A stretch of DNA of 64,000 nucleotides from Pseudomonas gessardii (GCF_001983165.1 NZ_MNPU01000010.1:1-64000), one strand, 5' to 3'. Shown: positions 37,054 to 49,937, numbered from the stretch's first letter. A program made the numbers and translations. The notes: generated by a model from the letters alone, not told the origin.

Positions 37054-37482
37054 TCAGAGTCGCTGTAATCGGTGATCTTGCAGAGAATAGCCCTGTTCGC
37101 GGTAGAAACGGAAACTCTCCCGCGCGGCCTGACGAATAGCCGGGTCTTCCACCACCACTTCCGCCACCCGGGCGAACCCCTTGGCAAAGGCTGGCACTTT
37201 CAGGTCCAGGTTGACCAACAGGTCATGGTGATCGCCACAACTGTCGCCCACACCCAGCACCACCAGGCCCCCTGGCTCCGATTCTGCGGGGCCGTGGGGC
37301 ACGAAGCTCTCGCCCTTGAAGCGCCACAGGCGGGCATCGAGGTCTTCACGCTGGGCGGCATCGCTGCAATGCAGGTAGATGCGGTGGCCCATGCGCCAGG
37401 CCTTTTCCGTGAGTTTGCAGGCAAAGTCCAGGCGAGCCGAAGGATCGGCGCTGGGTAATATATAGAAGTCGACTTGGGTCAT
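37054..37482 (-). CDS. holC: DNA polymerase III chi subunit HolC
   Basis: 142 aa. Family features are VDFYILPSADPSARLDFACKLTEKAWRMGHRIYLHC at the N-terminus, DLDARLWRFKGESFVPH, and VLGVGDSCGDHHDLLVNL then EVVVEDPAIRQAARESFRFYREQGY. HolC links the clamp-loader tau/psi complex to SSB at the replication fork. It lies between pepA and the 129-aa gene in the same orientation, the usual pepA-holC-valS order of gammaproteobacteria. Confidence 0.93.
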   Translation of the reverse strand: MTQVDFYILPSADPSARLDFACKLTEKAWRMGHRIYLHCSDAAQREDLDARLWRFKGESFVPHGPAESEPGGLVVLGVGDSCGDHHDLLVNLDLKVPAFAKGFARVAEVVVEDPAIRQAARESFRFYREQGYSLQDHRLQRL

Positions 37483-37505
37483 TACATTTCCAGGCAGGCA
37501 CGCAA

Positions 37506-37543
37506 AACCCTGTAGGAGCCTGTAAATCGGCTCCTACAGGGTT
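37506..37543 (-). terminator. Long hairpin between pepA and holC
   Basis: AACCCTGTAGGAGCC pairs perfectly with GGCTCCTACAGGGTT around eight bases; on the minus strand the stem is followed by a short T run (TTTTGCG). It lies five bases beyond the pepA stop, so it probably terminates or attenuates pepA transcription. Its TGTAGGAGC arms also resemble REP sequence, so it may be a REP fragment adopted as a terminator. Confidence 0.6.
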
Positions 37544-37547
37544 GCGT

Positions 37548-40431
<2,884 letters not shown>

Positions 40432-40439
<8 letters not shown>

Positions 40440-41511
40440 GCTGGATCGCTACATCGGTAGCAGCGTACTGGTCGCCATCCTGGCGGTATTGGGCATCATC
40501 CTCGGCCTGGCGTCGTTGTTTGCCTTTATTGATGAAGTGGGCAACGTCACCGAGACCTATACGGTCACGGACGTCCTGAGCTACGTGGCACTGACCGCGC
40601 CGCGCCGCCTCTACGACATGATGCCGATGGCCGCGCTGATCGGCTGCCTGATCGGCCTGGGCAGCCTGGCCAGCAACAGCGAACTGACCATCATGCGCGC
40701 GGCGGGGGTGTCTGTTTCCCGTATCGTCTGGGCGGTGATGAAACCCATGCTGCTGCTGATGGCCGCCAGCGTGCTGATCGGCGAATACGTGGCGCCACCG
40801 GCGGAAACCACCGCCCAGGCCAACCGTGCGCTGGCCCTGGGCTCGGGCGATGCCCAGAGTTCCAAGCGCGGCCTGTGGCACCGCCAGGGTGATGAATTCA
40901 TCCACATCAACGCGGTGCAACCCGGCGGCCTGCTGGTGGGTGTGACCCGTTATCGCTTTGACGATGAGCGCCACATGCTGTCGTCGAGCTTTGCCAAGCG
41001 CGCCCAGTTCAGTGACAACCAGTGGGTGTTGAGCGATGTCACCACCACCCATTTCCGCAATCCCGGCAAAGGCACCGAGGCCAGCACCGAGGTGATCAAT
41101 GAGCCGACACAGGCCTGGGACATTGCGCTCAAGCCAGAACTGCTCAATACCGTGGTGATGATCCCGGAAAGCCTGCCGATCTCCGGTTTGTGGAGCTATA
41201 TCCACTACCTCAAGGAGCAGGGCCTGAACAACGGCCGCTACTGGCTGGCATTTTGGGTCAAGGTGTTGCAGCCGCTGGTGACCGCTGCTTTGGTATTGAT
41301 GGCGATCTCGTTTATTTTCGGCCCGTTGCGCTCGGTAACCCTGGGCCAGCGTGTGTTTACCGGGGTCTTGGTGGGGTTCACCTTCCGTATTGCCCAGGAC
41401 TTGCTGGGGCCGTCGAGCCTGGTATTCGGTTTCTCGCCGCTGTTTGCGGTGCTGGTGCCGACCACTATCTGTGCCCTGGCCGGCTTCTGGCTGTTGCGCC
41501 GGGCCGCTTGA
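40432..41511 (+). CDS. lptG: LPS export permease LptG
   Basis: 359 aa from GTG 40432 (MGKLDRYIGSSVLVAILAVLGI). Inner-membrane helices occur at the N-terminus and in the C-terminal third (TAALVLMAISFIFGPLRSVTLGQRVFTGVLVGF), with a periplasmic jellyroll domain between. Partner of LptF in the Lpt transenvelope bridge. A strong terminator 17 bases after the stop ends the lptFG operon. Confidence 0.95.
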
Positions 41512-41527
41512 TCCGCGCGTGTTGAAC

Positions 41528-41562
41528 AAAAAATGCCCCATTCGCAAGAACGGGGCATTTTT
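41528..41562 (+). terminator. lptFG rho-independent terminator
   Basis: AAAAATGCCCC pairs with GGGGCATTTTT around a loop of about eleven bases; the stem runs into a T5 tract on the plus strand. It cleanly separates lptFG from lepA. Confidence 0.92.
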
Positions 41563-41579
41563 GTTATTGGTCGTCAAAG

Positions 41580-41609
41580 ATGACGCCTGGCCTGAGCATC
41601 AGGTACAAT
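41580..41609 (+). promoter_or_regulatory. Candidate sigma-70 promoter of lepA
   Basis: The -10 box TACAAT at 41604-41609 is preceded, 18 bases upstream, by ATGACG at 41580-41585, which matches TTGACA at four of six positions. It lies after the lptG terminator and about 55 bases before the lepA start. Confidence 0.5.
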
Positions 41610-41663
41610 TCCCGGCTATTTTTCAGCGGGCAATCTGCCTGCAGCCTTTTTGAGTGTTGATCC

Positions 41664-43463
41664 GTGAGTGATTTGAGTCATATCCGCAATTTCTCCATCA
41701 TCGCCCACATTGACCATGGTAAGTCGACGCTGGCCGATCGATTCATCCAGATGTGCGGCGGCCTTGCCGAGCGTGAAATGGAAGCCCAGGTTCTGGACTC
41801 CATGGACCTCGAACGCGAGCGCGGGATCACCATCAAGGCCCACAGCGTTACCCTGTACTACACGGCCAAAGACGGTATCAAGTACCAGTTGAACTTCATT
41901 GACACCCCGGGCCACGTCGACTTCACCTACGAAGTCAGCCGTTCCCTGGCCGCCTGCGAAGGCGCGCTGCTGGTGGTGGACGCAGGGCAGGGCGTTGAAG
42001 CCCAGTCCGTGGCCAACTGCTACACCGCCATCGAGCAGGGCCTGGAAGTCATGCCGGTGCTGAACAAGATCGACCTGCCGCAGGCCGACCCGGACCGCGT
42101 GAAGGAAGAAATCGAAAAAATCATCGGCATTGACGCCACCGACGCCGTCGAGTGCAGCGCCAAGACCGGCCTGGGTGTCGACGAAGTGCTTGAACGCCTG
42201 GTCAAGACCATTCCCGCCCCTACCGGCAATATCGAAGATCCGCTGCAAGCGTTGATCATCGACTCCTGGTTCGACAACTACCTGGGCGTTGTGTCCCTGG
42301 TCCGTGTGCGCCATGGCCGGGTGAAAAAGGGCGACAAGATCCTGGTCAAGTCCACCGGCAAGATCCACCTGGTGGACAGCGTCGGTGTCTTCAACCCGAA
42401 ACACACCGCCACCGTTGACCTGAAAGCCGGTGAAGTAGGCTTCATCATCGCCGGTATCAAGGACATCCACGGTGCACCGGTCGGTGACACCCTGACCTTG
42501 AGCTCGACGCCTGATGTCGACGTGCTGCCAGGCTTCAAGCGCATCCAGCCGCAGGTCTATGCCGGCCTGTTCCCGGTCAGCTCCGACGACTTCGAGGATT
42601 TCCGCGAAGCCCTGCAGAAGCTGACCCTCAACGACTCGTCGTTGCAGTACACCCCGGAAAGCTCCGACGCCCTGGGCTTCGGTTTCCGCTGCGGGTTCCT
42701 GGGCATGCTGCACATGGAGATCATCCAGGAGCGCCTGGAGCGCGAGTACGACCTGGACCTGATCACCACCGCGCCAACCGTTATTTTTGAGCTGGCGCTG
42801 AAAACCGGTGAAACGATTTACGTCGACAACCCGTCCAAGCTGCCGGACCTGTCGTCCATCGAAGACATGCGCGAACCGATCGTGCGGGCCAATATTCTTG
42901 TGCCGCAGGAGCACCTGGGTAACGTCATTACCCTGTGTATCGAAAAACGTGGCGTGCAGCACGACATGCTGTTCCTCGGCACCCAGGTCCAAGTGACCTA
43001 TGATTTGCCGATGAACGAAGTGGTCCTGGACTTCTTTGACCGCCTCAAATCCACCAGTCGCGGCTATGCTTCGCTGGATTACCATTTCGACCGTTACCAA
43101 TCGGCCAATCTGGTGAAGCTCGATGTGCTGATCAACGGCGACAAGGTCGATGCCCTGGCGCTGATCGTGCACAAGGATAATGCGCACTACAAAGGTCGTC
43201 AGTTGACCGAGAAGATGAAGGAACTGATTCCGCGCCAGATGTTCGACGTCGCGATCCAGGCCGCCATTGGCGGGCAGATCATTGCGCGGACCTCCGTCAA
43301 GGCTCTCAGAAAGAACGTACTGGCCAAATGCTATGGCGGCGACGTCAGCCGTAAGCGCAAGCTGCTTGAGAAGCAAAAGGCCGGTAAAAAACGCATGAAG
43401 CAAGTGGGCAACGTGGAAATTCCACAAGAAGCCTTCCTTGCGGTGCTCAGGTTGGATAGTTAG
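41664..43463 (+). CDS. lepA: Elongation factor 4 (LepA)
   Basis: 599 aa from GTG 41664 ([22 protein letters not shown]). Translational-GTPase motifs are AHIDHGKST (G1), RGITIKAH (G2), DTPGHVDF (G3) and NKIDLPQAD (G4). The C-terminal LepA-specific domain includes [12 protein letters not shown] and [19 protein letters not shown]4 is reported to back-translocate or remodel stalled ribosomes. Starts the lepA-lepB unit, with lepB six bases downstream. Confidence 0.97.
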   Translation: MSDLSHIRNFSIIAHIDHGKSTLADRFIQMCGGLAEREMEAQVLDSMDLERERGITIKAHSVTLYYTAKDGIKYQLNFIDTPGHVDFTYEVSRSLAACEGALLVVDAGQGVEAQSVANCYTAIEQGLEVMPVLNKIDLPQADPDRVKEEIEKIIGIDATDAVECSAKTGLGVDEVLERLVKTIPAPTGNIEDPLQALIIDSWFDNYLGVVSLVRVRHGRVKKGDKILVKSTGKIHLVDSVGVFNPKHTATVDLKAGEVGFIIAGIKDIHGAPVGDTLTLSSTPDVDVLPGFKRIQPQVYAGLFPVSSDDFEDFREALQKLTLNDSSLQYTPESSDALGFGFRCGFLGMLHMEIIQERLEREYDLDLITTAPTVIFELALKTGETIYVDNPSKLPDLSSIEDMREPIVRANILVPQEHLGNVITLCIEKRGVQHDMLFLGTQVQVTYDLPMNEVVLDFFDRLKSTSRGYASLDYHFDRYQSANLVKLDVLINGDKVDALALIVHKDNAHYKGRQLTEKMKELIPRQMFDVAIQAAIGGQIIARTSVKALRKNVLAKCYGGDVSRKRKLLEKQKAGKKRMKQVGNVEIPQEAFLAVLRLDS

Positions 43464-43468
43464 GTCCT

Positions 43469-44323
43469 ATGTCACTAAATTTCCCGCTGTTGCTGGTCAT
43501 CGCCGTTGCCGTCTGTGGTCTCCTGGCGCTGCTCGATCTGCTGTTCTTCGCCCCGCGTCGTCGGGCGGCCATCGCGTCCTATCAGGGCAGCGTCAGCCAG
43601 CCCGATGGCGTAGTGATCGAGAAGCTCAACAAAGAGCCCTTGCTGGTTGAATACGGCAAGTCGTTCTTCCCGGTGTTGTTCATCGTGCTGGTGCTGCGCT
43701 CGTTTCTGGTAGAGCCGTTCCAGATTCCTTCGGGCTCGATGAAACCGACCCTGGATGTGGGCGACTTCATCCTGGTGAACAAATTTTCGTACGGGATCCG
43801 CTTGCCGGTGATCGACAAGAAAATCATCGAGGTGGGTGATCCGCAGCGCGGCGATGTGATGGTGTTCCGCTACCCAAGCGACCCGAACGTCAACTACATC
43901 AAGCGTGTGGTCGGCCTGCCGGGTGACGTGATCCGCTACACCAGCGACAAGCGCCTGTTCGTCAATGGCGAGTCGGTGGCCGAGAAACTCATCGGTTCCG
44001 AGCCGAACACCCTGGGCAGCGCCGAGCTGTACGAGGAAAAACTTGGAGCGGTAGAGCACCAGATCCGCAAGGAAATGAGCCGCTACCGTTCGCCGCCCGA
44101 CAACCAGTGGACCGTGCCTGCCGGGCACTATTTCATGATGGGCGACAACCGCGACAACTCCAACGACAGCCGCTACTGGGATGACCCAAGCATTCCCAAG
44201 GCGCTGTTGGGCATGGTTCCCGATCAGAATATCGTCGGCAAGGCCTTTGCGGTCTGGATGAGCTGGCCCGAACCCAAGCTCAGTCACCTGCCGAACTTCT
44301 CGCGGGTGGGGCTGATCAAGTAA
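43469..44323 (+). CDS. lepB: Signal peptidase I (LepB)
   Basis: 284 aa. Two N-terminal membrane helices (LLLVIAVAVCGLLALLDLLFF and FPVLFIVLVLRSFLV) are followed by the catalytic Ser90 in IPSGSMKPTL and Lys145 in NYIKRVVGLPGD, and then the box GDNRDNSNDSRYW. It cleaves Sec and Tat signal peptides at the periplasmic face of the inner membrane. The usual lepA-lepB order is kept. The substrates encoded here include all fimbrial subunits. Confidence 0.96.
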   Translation: MSLNFPLLLVIAVAVCGLLALLDLLFFAPRRRAAIASYQGSVSQPDGVVIEKLNKEPLLVEYGKSFFPVLFIVLVLRSFLVEPFQIPSGSMKPTLDVGDFILVNKFSYGIRLPVIDKKIIEVGDPQRGDVMVFRYPSDPNVNYIKRVVGLPGDVIRYTSDKRLFVNGESVAEKLIGSEPNTLGSAELYEEKLGAVEHQIRKEMSRYRSPPDNQWTVPAGHYFMMGDNRDNSNDSRYWDDPSIPKALLGMVPDQNIVGKAFAVWMSWPEPKLSHLPNFSRVGLIK

Positions 44324-44330
44324 TCCATGC

Positions 44331-44350
44331 GGCGCTGTGAACACAGCGCC
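44331..44350. promoter_or_regulatory. Hairpin in the lepB-rnc intergenic region
   Basis: GGCGCTGTG-AA-CACAGCGCC is a perfect 9-bp stem with a two-base loop in the 154-base gap ahead of rnc. Only four Ts follow, so it is a weak terminator at best. In E. coli the rnc leader is cleaved by RNase III itself, so a processing or autoregulatory role is possible. The rest of the gap is featureless. Confidence 0.5.
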
Positions 44351-44477
44351 GAATGCTTTTCTGGGGCTTGGACATTGGTCCGGCTTCGAGCAATACGCAG
44401 CATTGCCAGGATTTGAATTTGAACACAGCGTTAATCGTCGATGGCCTTTGCCGCCACGTACTGACAGTAGGTAAACC

Positions 44478-45167
44478 GTGAGCGTTTCTTTGAGTCGTCT
44501 TGAGCGTCAGCTCGGCTACACCTTCAAGGACCAGGAATTGATGGTCCTTGCCCTTACACACCGCAGTTTTGCCGGGCGCAACAATGAACGCCTGGAGTTC
44601 CTCGGTGATGCCATCCTTAACTTCGCCGCGGGCGAAGCCCTGTTCAACCGCTTCCCCCTGGCCCGTGAAGGCCAGCTGTCGCGCTTGCGCGCACGCCTGG
44701 TGAAAGGCGAGACCCTGGCCGTGCTGGCCCGTGGTTTTGACCTGGGCGAGTACCTGCGCCTGGGGTCCGGCGAGTTGAAGAGCGGCGGTTTCCGTCGCGA
44801 GTCGATCCTGGCCGATGCCCTGGAAGCCCTGATCGGTGCGATCTATCTCGATGCCGGGATGGAAGTGGCCAAGGAGCGGGTCATGGCCTGGCTGGCGTCG
44901 GAAATCGACAGCCTGACCCTGGTGGATACCAACAAGGATCCCAAGACCCGCCTGCAGGAATTCTTGCAGTCGCGTGGCTGCGAACTGCCACGCTACGAAG
45001 TGGTGGATATCCAGGGTGAGCCGCACTGCCGTGTGTTCTTCGTCGAATGCGAAGTCACCTTATTGAACGAAAAAAGCCGAGGTCAGGGTGTGAGCCGTCG
45101 TATTGCCGAACAGGTAGCGGCCGCTGCAGCACTGATTGCCCTGGGCGTGGAGAATGGCCATGACTGA
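44478..45167 (+). CDS. rnc: Ribonuclease III (Rnc)
   Basis: 229 aa from GTG 44478 ([19 protein letters not shown]). The RNase III signature [14 protein letters not shown] provides Glu and Asp of the Mg site, and [15 protein letters not shown] is the second acidic motif. The C-terminal dsRNA-binding domain (about 158-225) shows [14 protein letters not shown] ... VEVxxL-type strands and [13 protein letters not shown]. It cleaves double-stranded RNA in rRNA maturation and mRNA control. The stop overlaps the era start. Confidence 0.96.
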   Translation: MSVSLSRLERQLGYTFKDQELMVLALTHRSFAGRNNERLEFLGDAILNFAAGEALFNRFPLAREGQLSRLRARLVKGETLAVLARGFDLGEYLRLGSGELKSGGFRRESILADALEALIGAIYLDAGMEVAKERVMAWLASEIDSLTLVDTNKDPKTRLQEFLQSRGCELPRYEVVDIQGEPHCRVFFVECEVTLLNEKSRGQGVSRRIAEQVAAAAALIALGVENGHD

Positions 45168-46062
45168 TTCAACCGCAACACGCTGTGGCTATGTTGCCAT
45201 CGTCGGCCGTCCCAACGTGGGCAAGTCCACGCTGCTCAACCATATCCTGGGGCAGAAGCTGGCGATCACCTCGCGCAAGCCGCAGACCACCCGCCACAAC
45301 ATGCTGGGCATCAAGACCGAAGGCAACGTGCAAGCGGTCTATGTCGATACCCCGGGCATGCACAAAGGCGGCGAGAAAGCCCTGAACCGCTACATGAACA
45401 AGACCGCTTCGGCGGCGTTGAAAGACGTCGACGTGGTGATCTTCGTGGTCGACCGCACCAAGTGGACCGATGAAGACCAGATGGTCCTGGAGCGTGTGCA
45501 GTACGTTACCGGCCCATTGATCGTCGCGCTGAACAAGACCGACCGCATCGAAGACAAAGCCGAGCTGATGCCGCACCTGAGCTGGTTGCAGGAACAACTG
45601 CCGAACGCCCAGATCATGCCGATCTCGGCCCAGCACGGGCACAACCTCGAAGCCCTGGAGCGGGTGATCGCCGGCTACCTGCCGGAGAACGAGCACTTCT
45701 TCCCGGAAGACCAGATCACCGACCGCAGCAGCCGTTTCCTCGCCGCCGAGCTGGTACGCGAGAAAATCATGCGCCAGATGGGTGCTGAGCTGCCGTACCA
45801 GATCACCGTGGAAATCGAAGAGTTCAAGCAGCAGGGCAAGACCCTGCATATCCATGCGCTGATCCTCGTCGAACGTGACGGCCAGAAGAAAATCATCATT
45901 GGCGACAAGGGCGAACGCATCAAGCGCATCGGCACCGAAGCGCGCAAGGACATGGAAGTGCTGTTCGATTCCAAGATCATGCTTAACCTGTGGGTGAAGG
46001 TTAAGGGTGGCTGGTCCGATGACGAGCGCGCGTTGCGCTCCCTGGGCTACGGCGACCTGTAA
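45160..46062 (+). CDS. era: GTPase Era
   Basis: 300 aa from the ATG at 45160 ([24 protein letters not shown]), with GGAG just upstream; a start one Met earlier is possible. GTPase motifs are [15 protein letters not shown] and NKTDRIED. The C-terminal KH domain ([13 protein letters not shown]) binds the 3' end of 16S rRNA. Era acts in 30S assembly. Translationally coupled to rnc by overlap, and followed by a REPIN before recO. Confidence 0.96.
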   Translation: MTDSTATRCGYVAIVGRPNVGKSTLLNHILGQKLAITSRKPQTTRHNMLGIKTEGNVQAVYVDTPGMHKGGEKALNRYMNKTASAALKDVDVVIFVVDRTKWTDEDQMVLERVQYVTGPLIVALNKTDRIEDKAELMPHLSWLQEQLPNAQIMPISAQHGHNLEALERVIAGYLPENEHFFPEDQITDRSSRFLAAELVREKIMRQMGAELPYQITVEIEEFKQQGKTLHIHALILVERDGQKKIIIGDKGERIKRIGTEARKDMEVLFDSKIMLNLWVKVKGGWSDDERALRSLGYGDL

Positions 46063-46091
46063 TCAGTCACCAGTAACACCGCAGGACAAAA

Positions 46092-46210
46092 TGTGGGAGC
46101 GGGCTTGTGTGGGAGCGGGCTTGCCTGCGATAGCATCGCCTCGGTCTACTTGATACATCGAGGCGTCTGCATCGCAGGCAAGCCAGCTCCCACACAAGCC
46201 AGCTCCCACA
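46092..46210. repeat. Nested REPIN between era and recO
   Basis: The left side reads TGTGGGAGCGGGCT then again TGTGTGGGAGCGGGCTTG, and the right side ends CAAGCCAGCTCCCACA, then CAAGCCAGCTCCCACA again. The outer partial arms and inner full arms are both inverted repeats, so a REPIN appears to sit inside, or to have duplicated, the termini of another. Confidence 0.8.
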
Positions 46211-46251
46211 TTGGTTTATCGCTGTTCTTATAGTTCTGCGAAGAGACTTTC

Positions 46252-46941
46252 ATGTCCCAATCCCCACCCCCCAGCCAACCCGCCTACGTCCTGCACAGCC
46301 GCGCCTACCGCGAGACCAGCGCTCTGGTGGACTTCCTCACGCCTCAGGGGCGGCTGCGTGCGGTATTGCGCAGCGCGCGGGGCAAGGCGGGGACGCTGGC
46401 GCGGCCATTTGTGGCCCTGGACGTGGAGTTTCGCGGCAAGGGCGAGCTGAAAAACGTCGGCCGCCTGGAAAGCATCGGCACCTCGGCCTGGCTCAATGGC
46501 GAGGCGCTGTTCAGCGGCCTGTACCTCAATGAGCTGCTGATCCGCCTGCTGCCCGCCGAAGACCCGCACCCCGCAGTGTTCGATCACTATGCCGCGACCC
46601 TGCTGGCCCTGGCTGAAGGCCGTCCCCTGGAGCCGCTGCTGCGCGCTTTCGAGTGGCGCCTGCTCGACGACCTGGGCTACGGCTTTGACCTGCACAACGA
46701 CCTGCACGGCGAGCCCATCGCCAGCGACGGCATGTACCGCCTGCAAGTGGACGCCGGGCTGGAGCGTGTCTACCTGCTGCAACCCGGCCTGTTCCAGGGC
46801 ACCGAGTTGCTGGCCATGGCCGAGGCCGACTGGAGCGCGCCCGGTGCCTTGTCTGCGGCCAAGCGCCTGATGCGCCAGGCCCTGGCCGTGCATCTGGGCG
46901 GTCGGCCCCTGGTCAGTCGCGAGTTGTTTCGGAAGCCCTGA
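46252..46941 (+). CDS. recO: DNA repair protein RecO
   Basis: 229 aa. The N-terminal OB-fold (about 10-85) includes [24 protein letters not shown] and [21 protein letters not shown]. The helical C-terminal domain has [24 protein letters not shown] and [15 protein letters not shown]. RecO loads RecA on SSB-coated ssDNA with RecR in gap repair. The zinc-binding Cys residues found in some RecO proteins are absent, as is common in gammaproteobacteria. Followed 51 bases later by pdxJ. Confidence 0.93.
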   Translation: MSQSPPPSQPAYVLHSRAYRETSALVDFLTPQGRLRAVLRSARGKAGTLARPFVALDVEFRGKGELKNVGRLESIGTSAWLNGEALFSGLYLNELLIRLLPAEDPHPAVFDHYAATLLALAEGRPLEPLLRAFEWRLLDDLGYGFDLHNDLHGEPIASDGMYRLQVDAGLERVYLLQPGLFQGTELLAMAEADWSAPGALSAAKRLMRQALAVHLGGRPLVSRELFRKP

Positions 46942-46992
46942 CATCCCCGTGTATGCTGTACGCCGATTCTTTCCCTTTTCAGGAGCGCTTCC

Positions 46993-47736
46993 GTGACCAC
47001 CAGCAATCGCATTCTTCTTGGCGTCAATATCGACCACGTTGCCACCCTGCGCCAGGCCCGGGGCACCCGCTACCCTGATCCGGTCAAGGCCGCGCTGGAT
47101 GCTGAAGAAGCAGGCGCCGACGGGATCACCGTGCACCTGCGCGAAGACCGCCGGCACATCCAGGAGCGCGACGTGCTGGTGCTCAAGGACGTGCTGCAAA
47201 CCCGCATGAATTTCGAGATGGGTATCACCGAAGAAATGATGGCCTTCGCCGAGCGCATCCGCCCGGCGCATATCTGCCTGGTCCCGGAAACCCGCCAGGA
47301 ACTGACCACCGAAGGCGGCCTGGATGTGGCCGGCCAGGAAGCGCGGATCAAGGCCGCAGTCGAGCGCCTGTCGCAGATCGGCAGTGAGGTCTCGCTGTTT
47401 ATCGACGCCGACGAACGGCAGATCGAAGCCTCGCACCGCGTGGGCGCACCGGCCATCGAGTTGCACACCGGCCGCTACGCCGATGCCACCACCCCGAGCG
47501 AAGTCGCTGACGAACTGCAGCGCATCATCGACGGCGTGGCCTGCGGCCTGCGCGAGGGCCTGATCGTCAACGCCGGCCATGGCCTGCATTACCACAACGT
47601 CGAAGCCGTGGCGGCGATCAAGGGCATCAACGAACTGAACATCGGCCATGCGCTGGTGGCGCACGCGCTGTTCGTCGGTTTCAAGGGCGCGGTCGCCGAG
47701 ATGAAAGCGCTGATCCTGGCTGCCGCCAAACACTGA
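46993..47736 (+). CDS. pdxJ: Pyridoxine 5'-phosphate synthase PdxJ
   Basis: 247 aa from GTG 46993, behind AGGAGCG. The TIM-barrel signatures are [20 protein letters not shown], the catalytic [36 protein letters not shown], and [11 protein letters not shown]. PdxJ condenses 1-deoxyxylulose 5-phosphate with 3-amino-2-oxopropyl phosphate to make the B6 vitamer PNP. The recO-pdxJ order is standard. Confidence 0.96.
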   Translation: MTTSNRILLGVNIDHVATLRQARGTRYPDPVKAALDAEEAGADGITVHLREDRRHIQERDVLVLKDVLQTRMNFEMGITEEMMAFAERIRPAHICLVPETRQELTTEGGLDVAGQEARIKAAVERLSQIGSEVSLFIDADERQIEASHRVGAPAIELHTGRYADATTPSEVADELQRIIDGVACGLREGLIVNAGHGLHYHNVEAVAAIKGINELNIGHALVAHALFVGFKGAVAEMKALILAAAKH

Positions 47737-47769
47737 CCAACGCTGAAAATCCAGGGTGGGGCGCGCTTG

Positions 47770-47879
47770 TGTGGGAGCGGGCTTGCCCGCGATGAGGCCG
47801 TTTCAGTCGATACCTCTATTGACTGACCCAGCGCTATCGCGGGTAAGCCGGCTCCCACACAAGCCCGCTTGCTCCCACA
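47770..47879. repeat. REPIN with an extra right-hand REP fragment
   Basis: Paired arms TGTGGGAGCGGGCTTGCCCG and the complementary GCCGGCTCCCACA are followed immediately by a further fragment, CAAGCCCGCTTGCTCCCACA. The right end therefore carries one and a half copies. It lies between pdxJ and the multicopper oxidase gene. Confidence 0.8.
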
Positions 47880-47972
47880 TGCGGCAATGCGAAGCCTTAC
47901 TGTTTAGCCGGCAGGGGTGTATCGTATTTGCCCTTTGCAGGCCTTGCGCCCGCGCAGATCCGTGAGGTTGTT

Positions 47973-49355
47973 GTGTCCCGATCTTTTTCCCGTCGACAAA
48001 TCCTTGGTGGCCTCGCCGGCCTGGCAGTGGTGGGCGTCGGTGCCGGTGGCGCCTACCGCTACTGGCTGGGGAAAGTCGCGGACGCCAGCGCCGGGCGTGA
48101 TTACGAGCTGATCGCCGCGCCCCTGGACGTGGAACTGGTGCCGGGGCACACCACCCAGGCCTGGGCCTTTGGCCCCTCGGCGCCGGGCACCGAGTTGCGC
48201 GTACGCCAGGGCGAATGGCTGCGGGTGCGCTTTATCAACCACCTGCCGGTCGCCACCACCATCCACTGGCACGGCATCCGCCTGCCCCTGGAAATGGACG
48301 GCGTGCCCTATGTCTCGCAACTGCCGGTATTGCCCGGCGAGTATTTCGACTACCAGTTCCGCGTGCCGGATGCCGGCAGCTATTGGTATCACCCCCATGT
48401 CAGCAGCAGCGAAGAGCTGGGCCGTGGCCTGGTCGGGCCGTTGATTGTCGAAGAGCGCGAGCCCACCGGCTTCCAGCATGAGCGCACCCTGAGCCTGAAA
48501 AACTGGCATATCGACGAACAGGGCGAATTTGTCGAATTCAGCATCCCCCGCGAAGCCGCCCGTGGCGGTACGGCCGGGCGCCTGTCGACCATCAATGGCG
48601 TGCCGCAGGCGGTCATCGACCTGCCGGCCGGGCAAATCACCCGGGTGCGCCTGCTCAACCTCGACAACACCCTGACCTATCGCCTGAATATCCCCAACGC
48701 CGAGGCGCAGATCTACGCCCTGGACGGCAACCCCATCGAGCCCCGGCCCCTGGGCAAGGAATACTGGCTGGGCCCGGGCATGCGCATCTGCCTGGCGATC
48801 AAGGCCCCGCCGGCCGGCGAAGAACTGTCGATCCGCAATGGCCCGGTACGCCTGGGCACCTTCCGCTCGGTGGCCAACACCGAGGCGCCCGGCGAGTGGC
48901 CACCTGCGTTGCCGGCCAACCCGATTGCCGAGCCGGACCTGGCCAATGCCGAGAAACTCAACTTCAATTTTGAATGGGTCGGCTCGGTTTCGGTCAATGT
49001 CGAGAACGGTAAACCGCCGAGCCTGTGGCAGATCAACGGCCAGGCCTGGGACATCACCGACAAGACCTGCGCCGACCGCCCGATTGCCAAGCTGCAATTG
49101 GGCAAGAGCTATATTTTTGAATTGAAGAACATGACCCAGTACCAGCACCCGATCCACTTGCATGGCATGAGCTTCAAGGTCATCGCGTCAAACCGCCACA
49201 AGGTCACGCCGTACTTCACCGACACCTACCTGCTGGGCAAGAACGAGCGCGCCCGCGTGGCGTTGGTGGCGGATAACCCCGGGGTGTGGATGTTCCATTG
49301 CCATGTGATCGACCATATGGAAACCGGCCTGATGGCCGCCATCGAGGTGGCGTGA
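47973..49355 (+). CDS. Tat-exported multicopper oxidase (CueO/laccase-like)
   Basis: 460 aa from GTG 47973, behind GAGG. Residues 1-30 are a twin-arginine signal (SRRQILGGLAGLAVVG). The type 2/3 copper ligands appear as H98-W-H100 in TIHWHGIRL, H140-P-H142 in YWYHPHVSS, the C-terminal HPIHLHGM, and HCHVIDHMETGLM, which also contains the type 1 Cys-His and Met. It would oxidise metals (Cu+, Fe2+, Mn2+) or phenols in the periplasm using O2. A Met-rich insertion like that of CueO is not obvious, so the substrate is open. The stop overlaps tadA (TGATG). Confidence 0.9.
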   Translation: MSRSFSRRQILGGLAGLAVVGVGAGGAYRYWLGKVADASAGRDYELIAAPLDVELVPGHTTQAWAFGPSAPGTELRVRQGEWLRVRFINHLPVATTIHWHGIRLPLEMDGVPYVSQLPVLPGEYFDYQFRVPDAGSYWYHPHVSSSEELGRGLVGPLIVEEREPTGFQHERTLSLKNWHIDEQGEFVEFSIPREAARGGTAGRLSTINGVPQAVIDLPAGQITRVRLLNLDNTLTYRLNIPNAEAQIYALDGNPIEPRPLGKEYWLGPGMRICLAIKAPPAGEELSIRNGPVRLGTFRSVANTEAPGEWPPALPANPIAEPDLANAEKLNFNFEWVGSVSVNVENGKPPSLWQINGQAWDITDKTCADRPIAKLQLGKSYIFELKNMTQYQHPIHLHGMSFKVIASNRHKVTPYFTDTYLLGKNERARVALVADNPGVWMFHCHVIDHMETGLMAAIEVA

Positions 49356-49852
49356 TGCGCCAGGTTCGCCCCACGGCCATCATCGACCGCAGCCGCGACC
49401 AGGACTTTATGCGCCAAGCCCTGGCCCTCGCCGCCCAGGGCGCGGCCCTCGGCGAAGTACCGGTGGGCGCGGTGCTGGTGCAGGACGGCGAAGTTATCGG
49501 CCGCGGCTTCAATTGCCCGATCAGCGGCAGCGACCCGAGCGCCCACGCCGAGATGGTCGCCATCCGCGCGGCGGCCCAGGCCGTCAGCAACTACCGCCTG
49601 CCGGGCAGCACCCTGTATGTGACCCTGGAACCGTGCAGCATGTGCGCCGGGCTGATCGTCCACTCGCGCATCGCCCGTGTGGTATACGGCGCGCTGGAGC
49701 CCAAGGCCGGGATTGTGCAGAGCCAGGGGCAGTTCTTTACCCAGGGCTTTCTCAATCACCGGGTGTTGTTTGAAGGTGGGGTGTTGGCTGAAGAGTGCGG
49801 GGCGGTGTTGAGTGAGTTCTTCAAGGCCAGAAGGGCCAAGCCCAGCACCTGA
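49355..49852 (+). CDS. tadA: tRNA-specific adenosine deaminase TadA
   Basis: 165 aa from the ATG overlapping the multicopper oxidase stop. The zinc-dependent deaminase motifs are H64-A-E66 in SAHAEMVAI, with catalytic Glu, and P-C94-x-x-C97 in LEPCSMCAG, preceded by EVPVGAVLV. TadA converts A34 to inosine in tRNA-Arg(ACG) and is normally essential. Its close coupling to a periplasmic oxidase gene is probably only transcriptional. Confidence 0.95.
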   Translation: MRQVRPTAIIDRSRDQDFMRQALALAAQGAALGEVPVGAVLVQDGEVIGRGFNCPISGSDPSAHAEMVAIRAAAQAVSNYRLPGSTLYVTLEPCSMCAGLIVHSRIARVVYGALEPKAGIVQSQGQFFTQGFLNHRVLFEGGVLAEECGAVLSEFFKARRAKPST

Positions 49853-49875
49853 TCTCAAGGTGAAAACCCAATCAA

Positions 49876-49903
49876 TGTGGGAGCTGGCTTGCCTGCTCCC
49901 ACA
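49876..49903. repeat. Collapsed REP element
   Basis: TGTGGGAGCTGGCTTGCCTG is followed directly by CTCCCACA, so the outer ends of a REPIN are joined with the whole loop and most of the right arm missing. It is likely a deletion remnant of a full element. Confidence 0.75.
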
Positions 49904-49937
49904 TTTTTGATCTGCATTTTCTCAGGGAGATTGGGGG

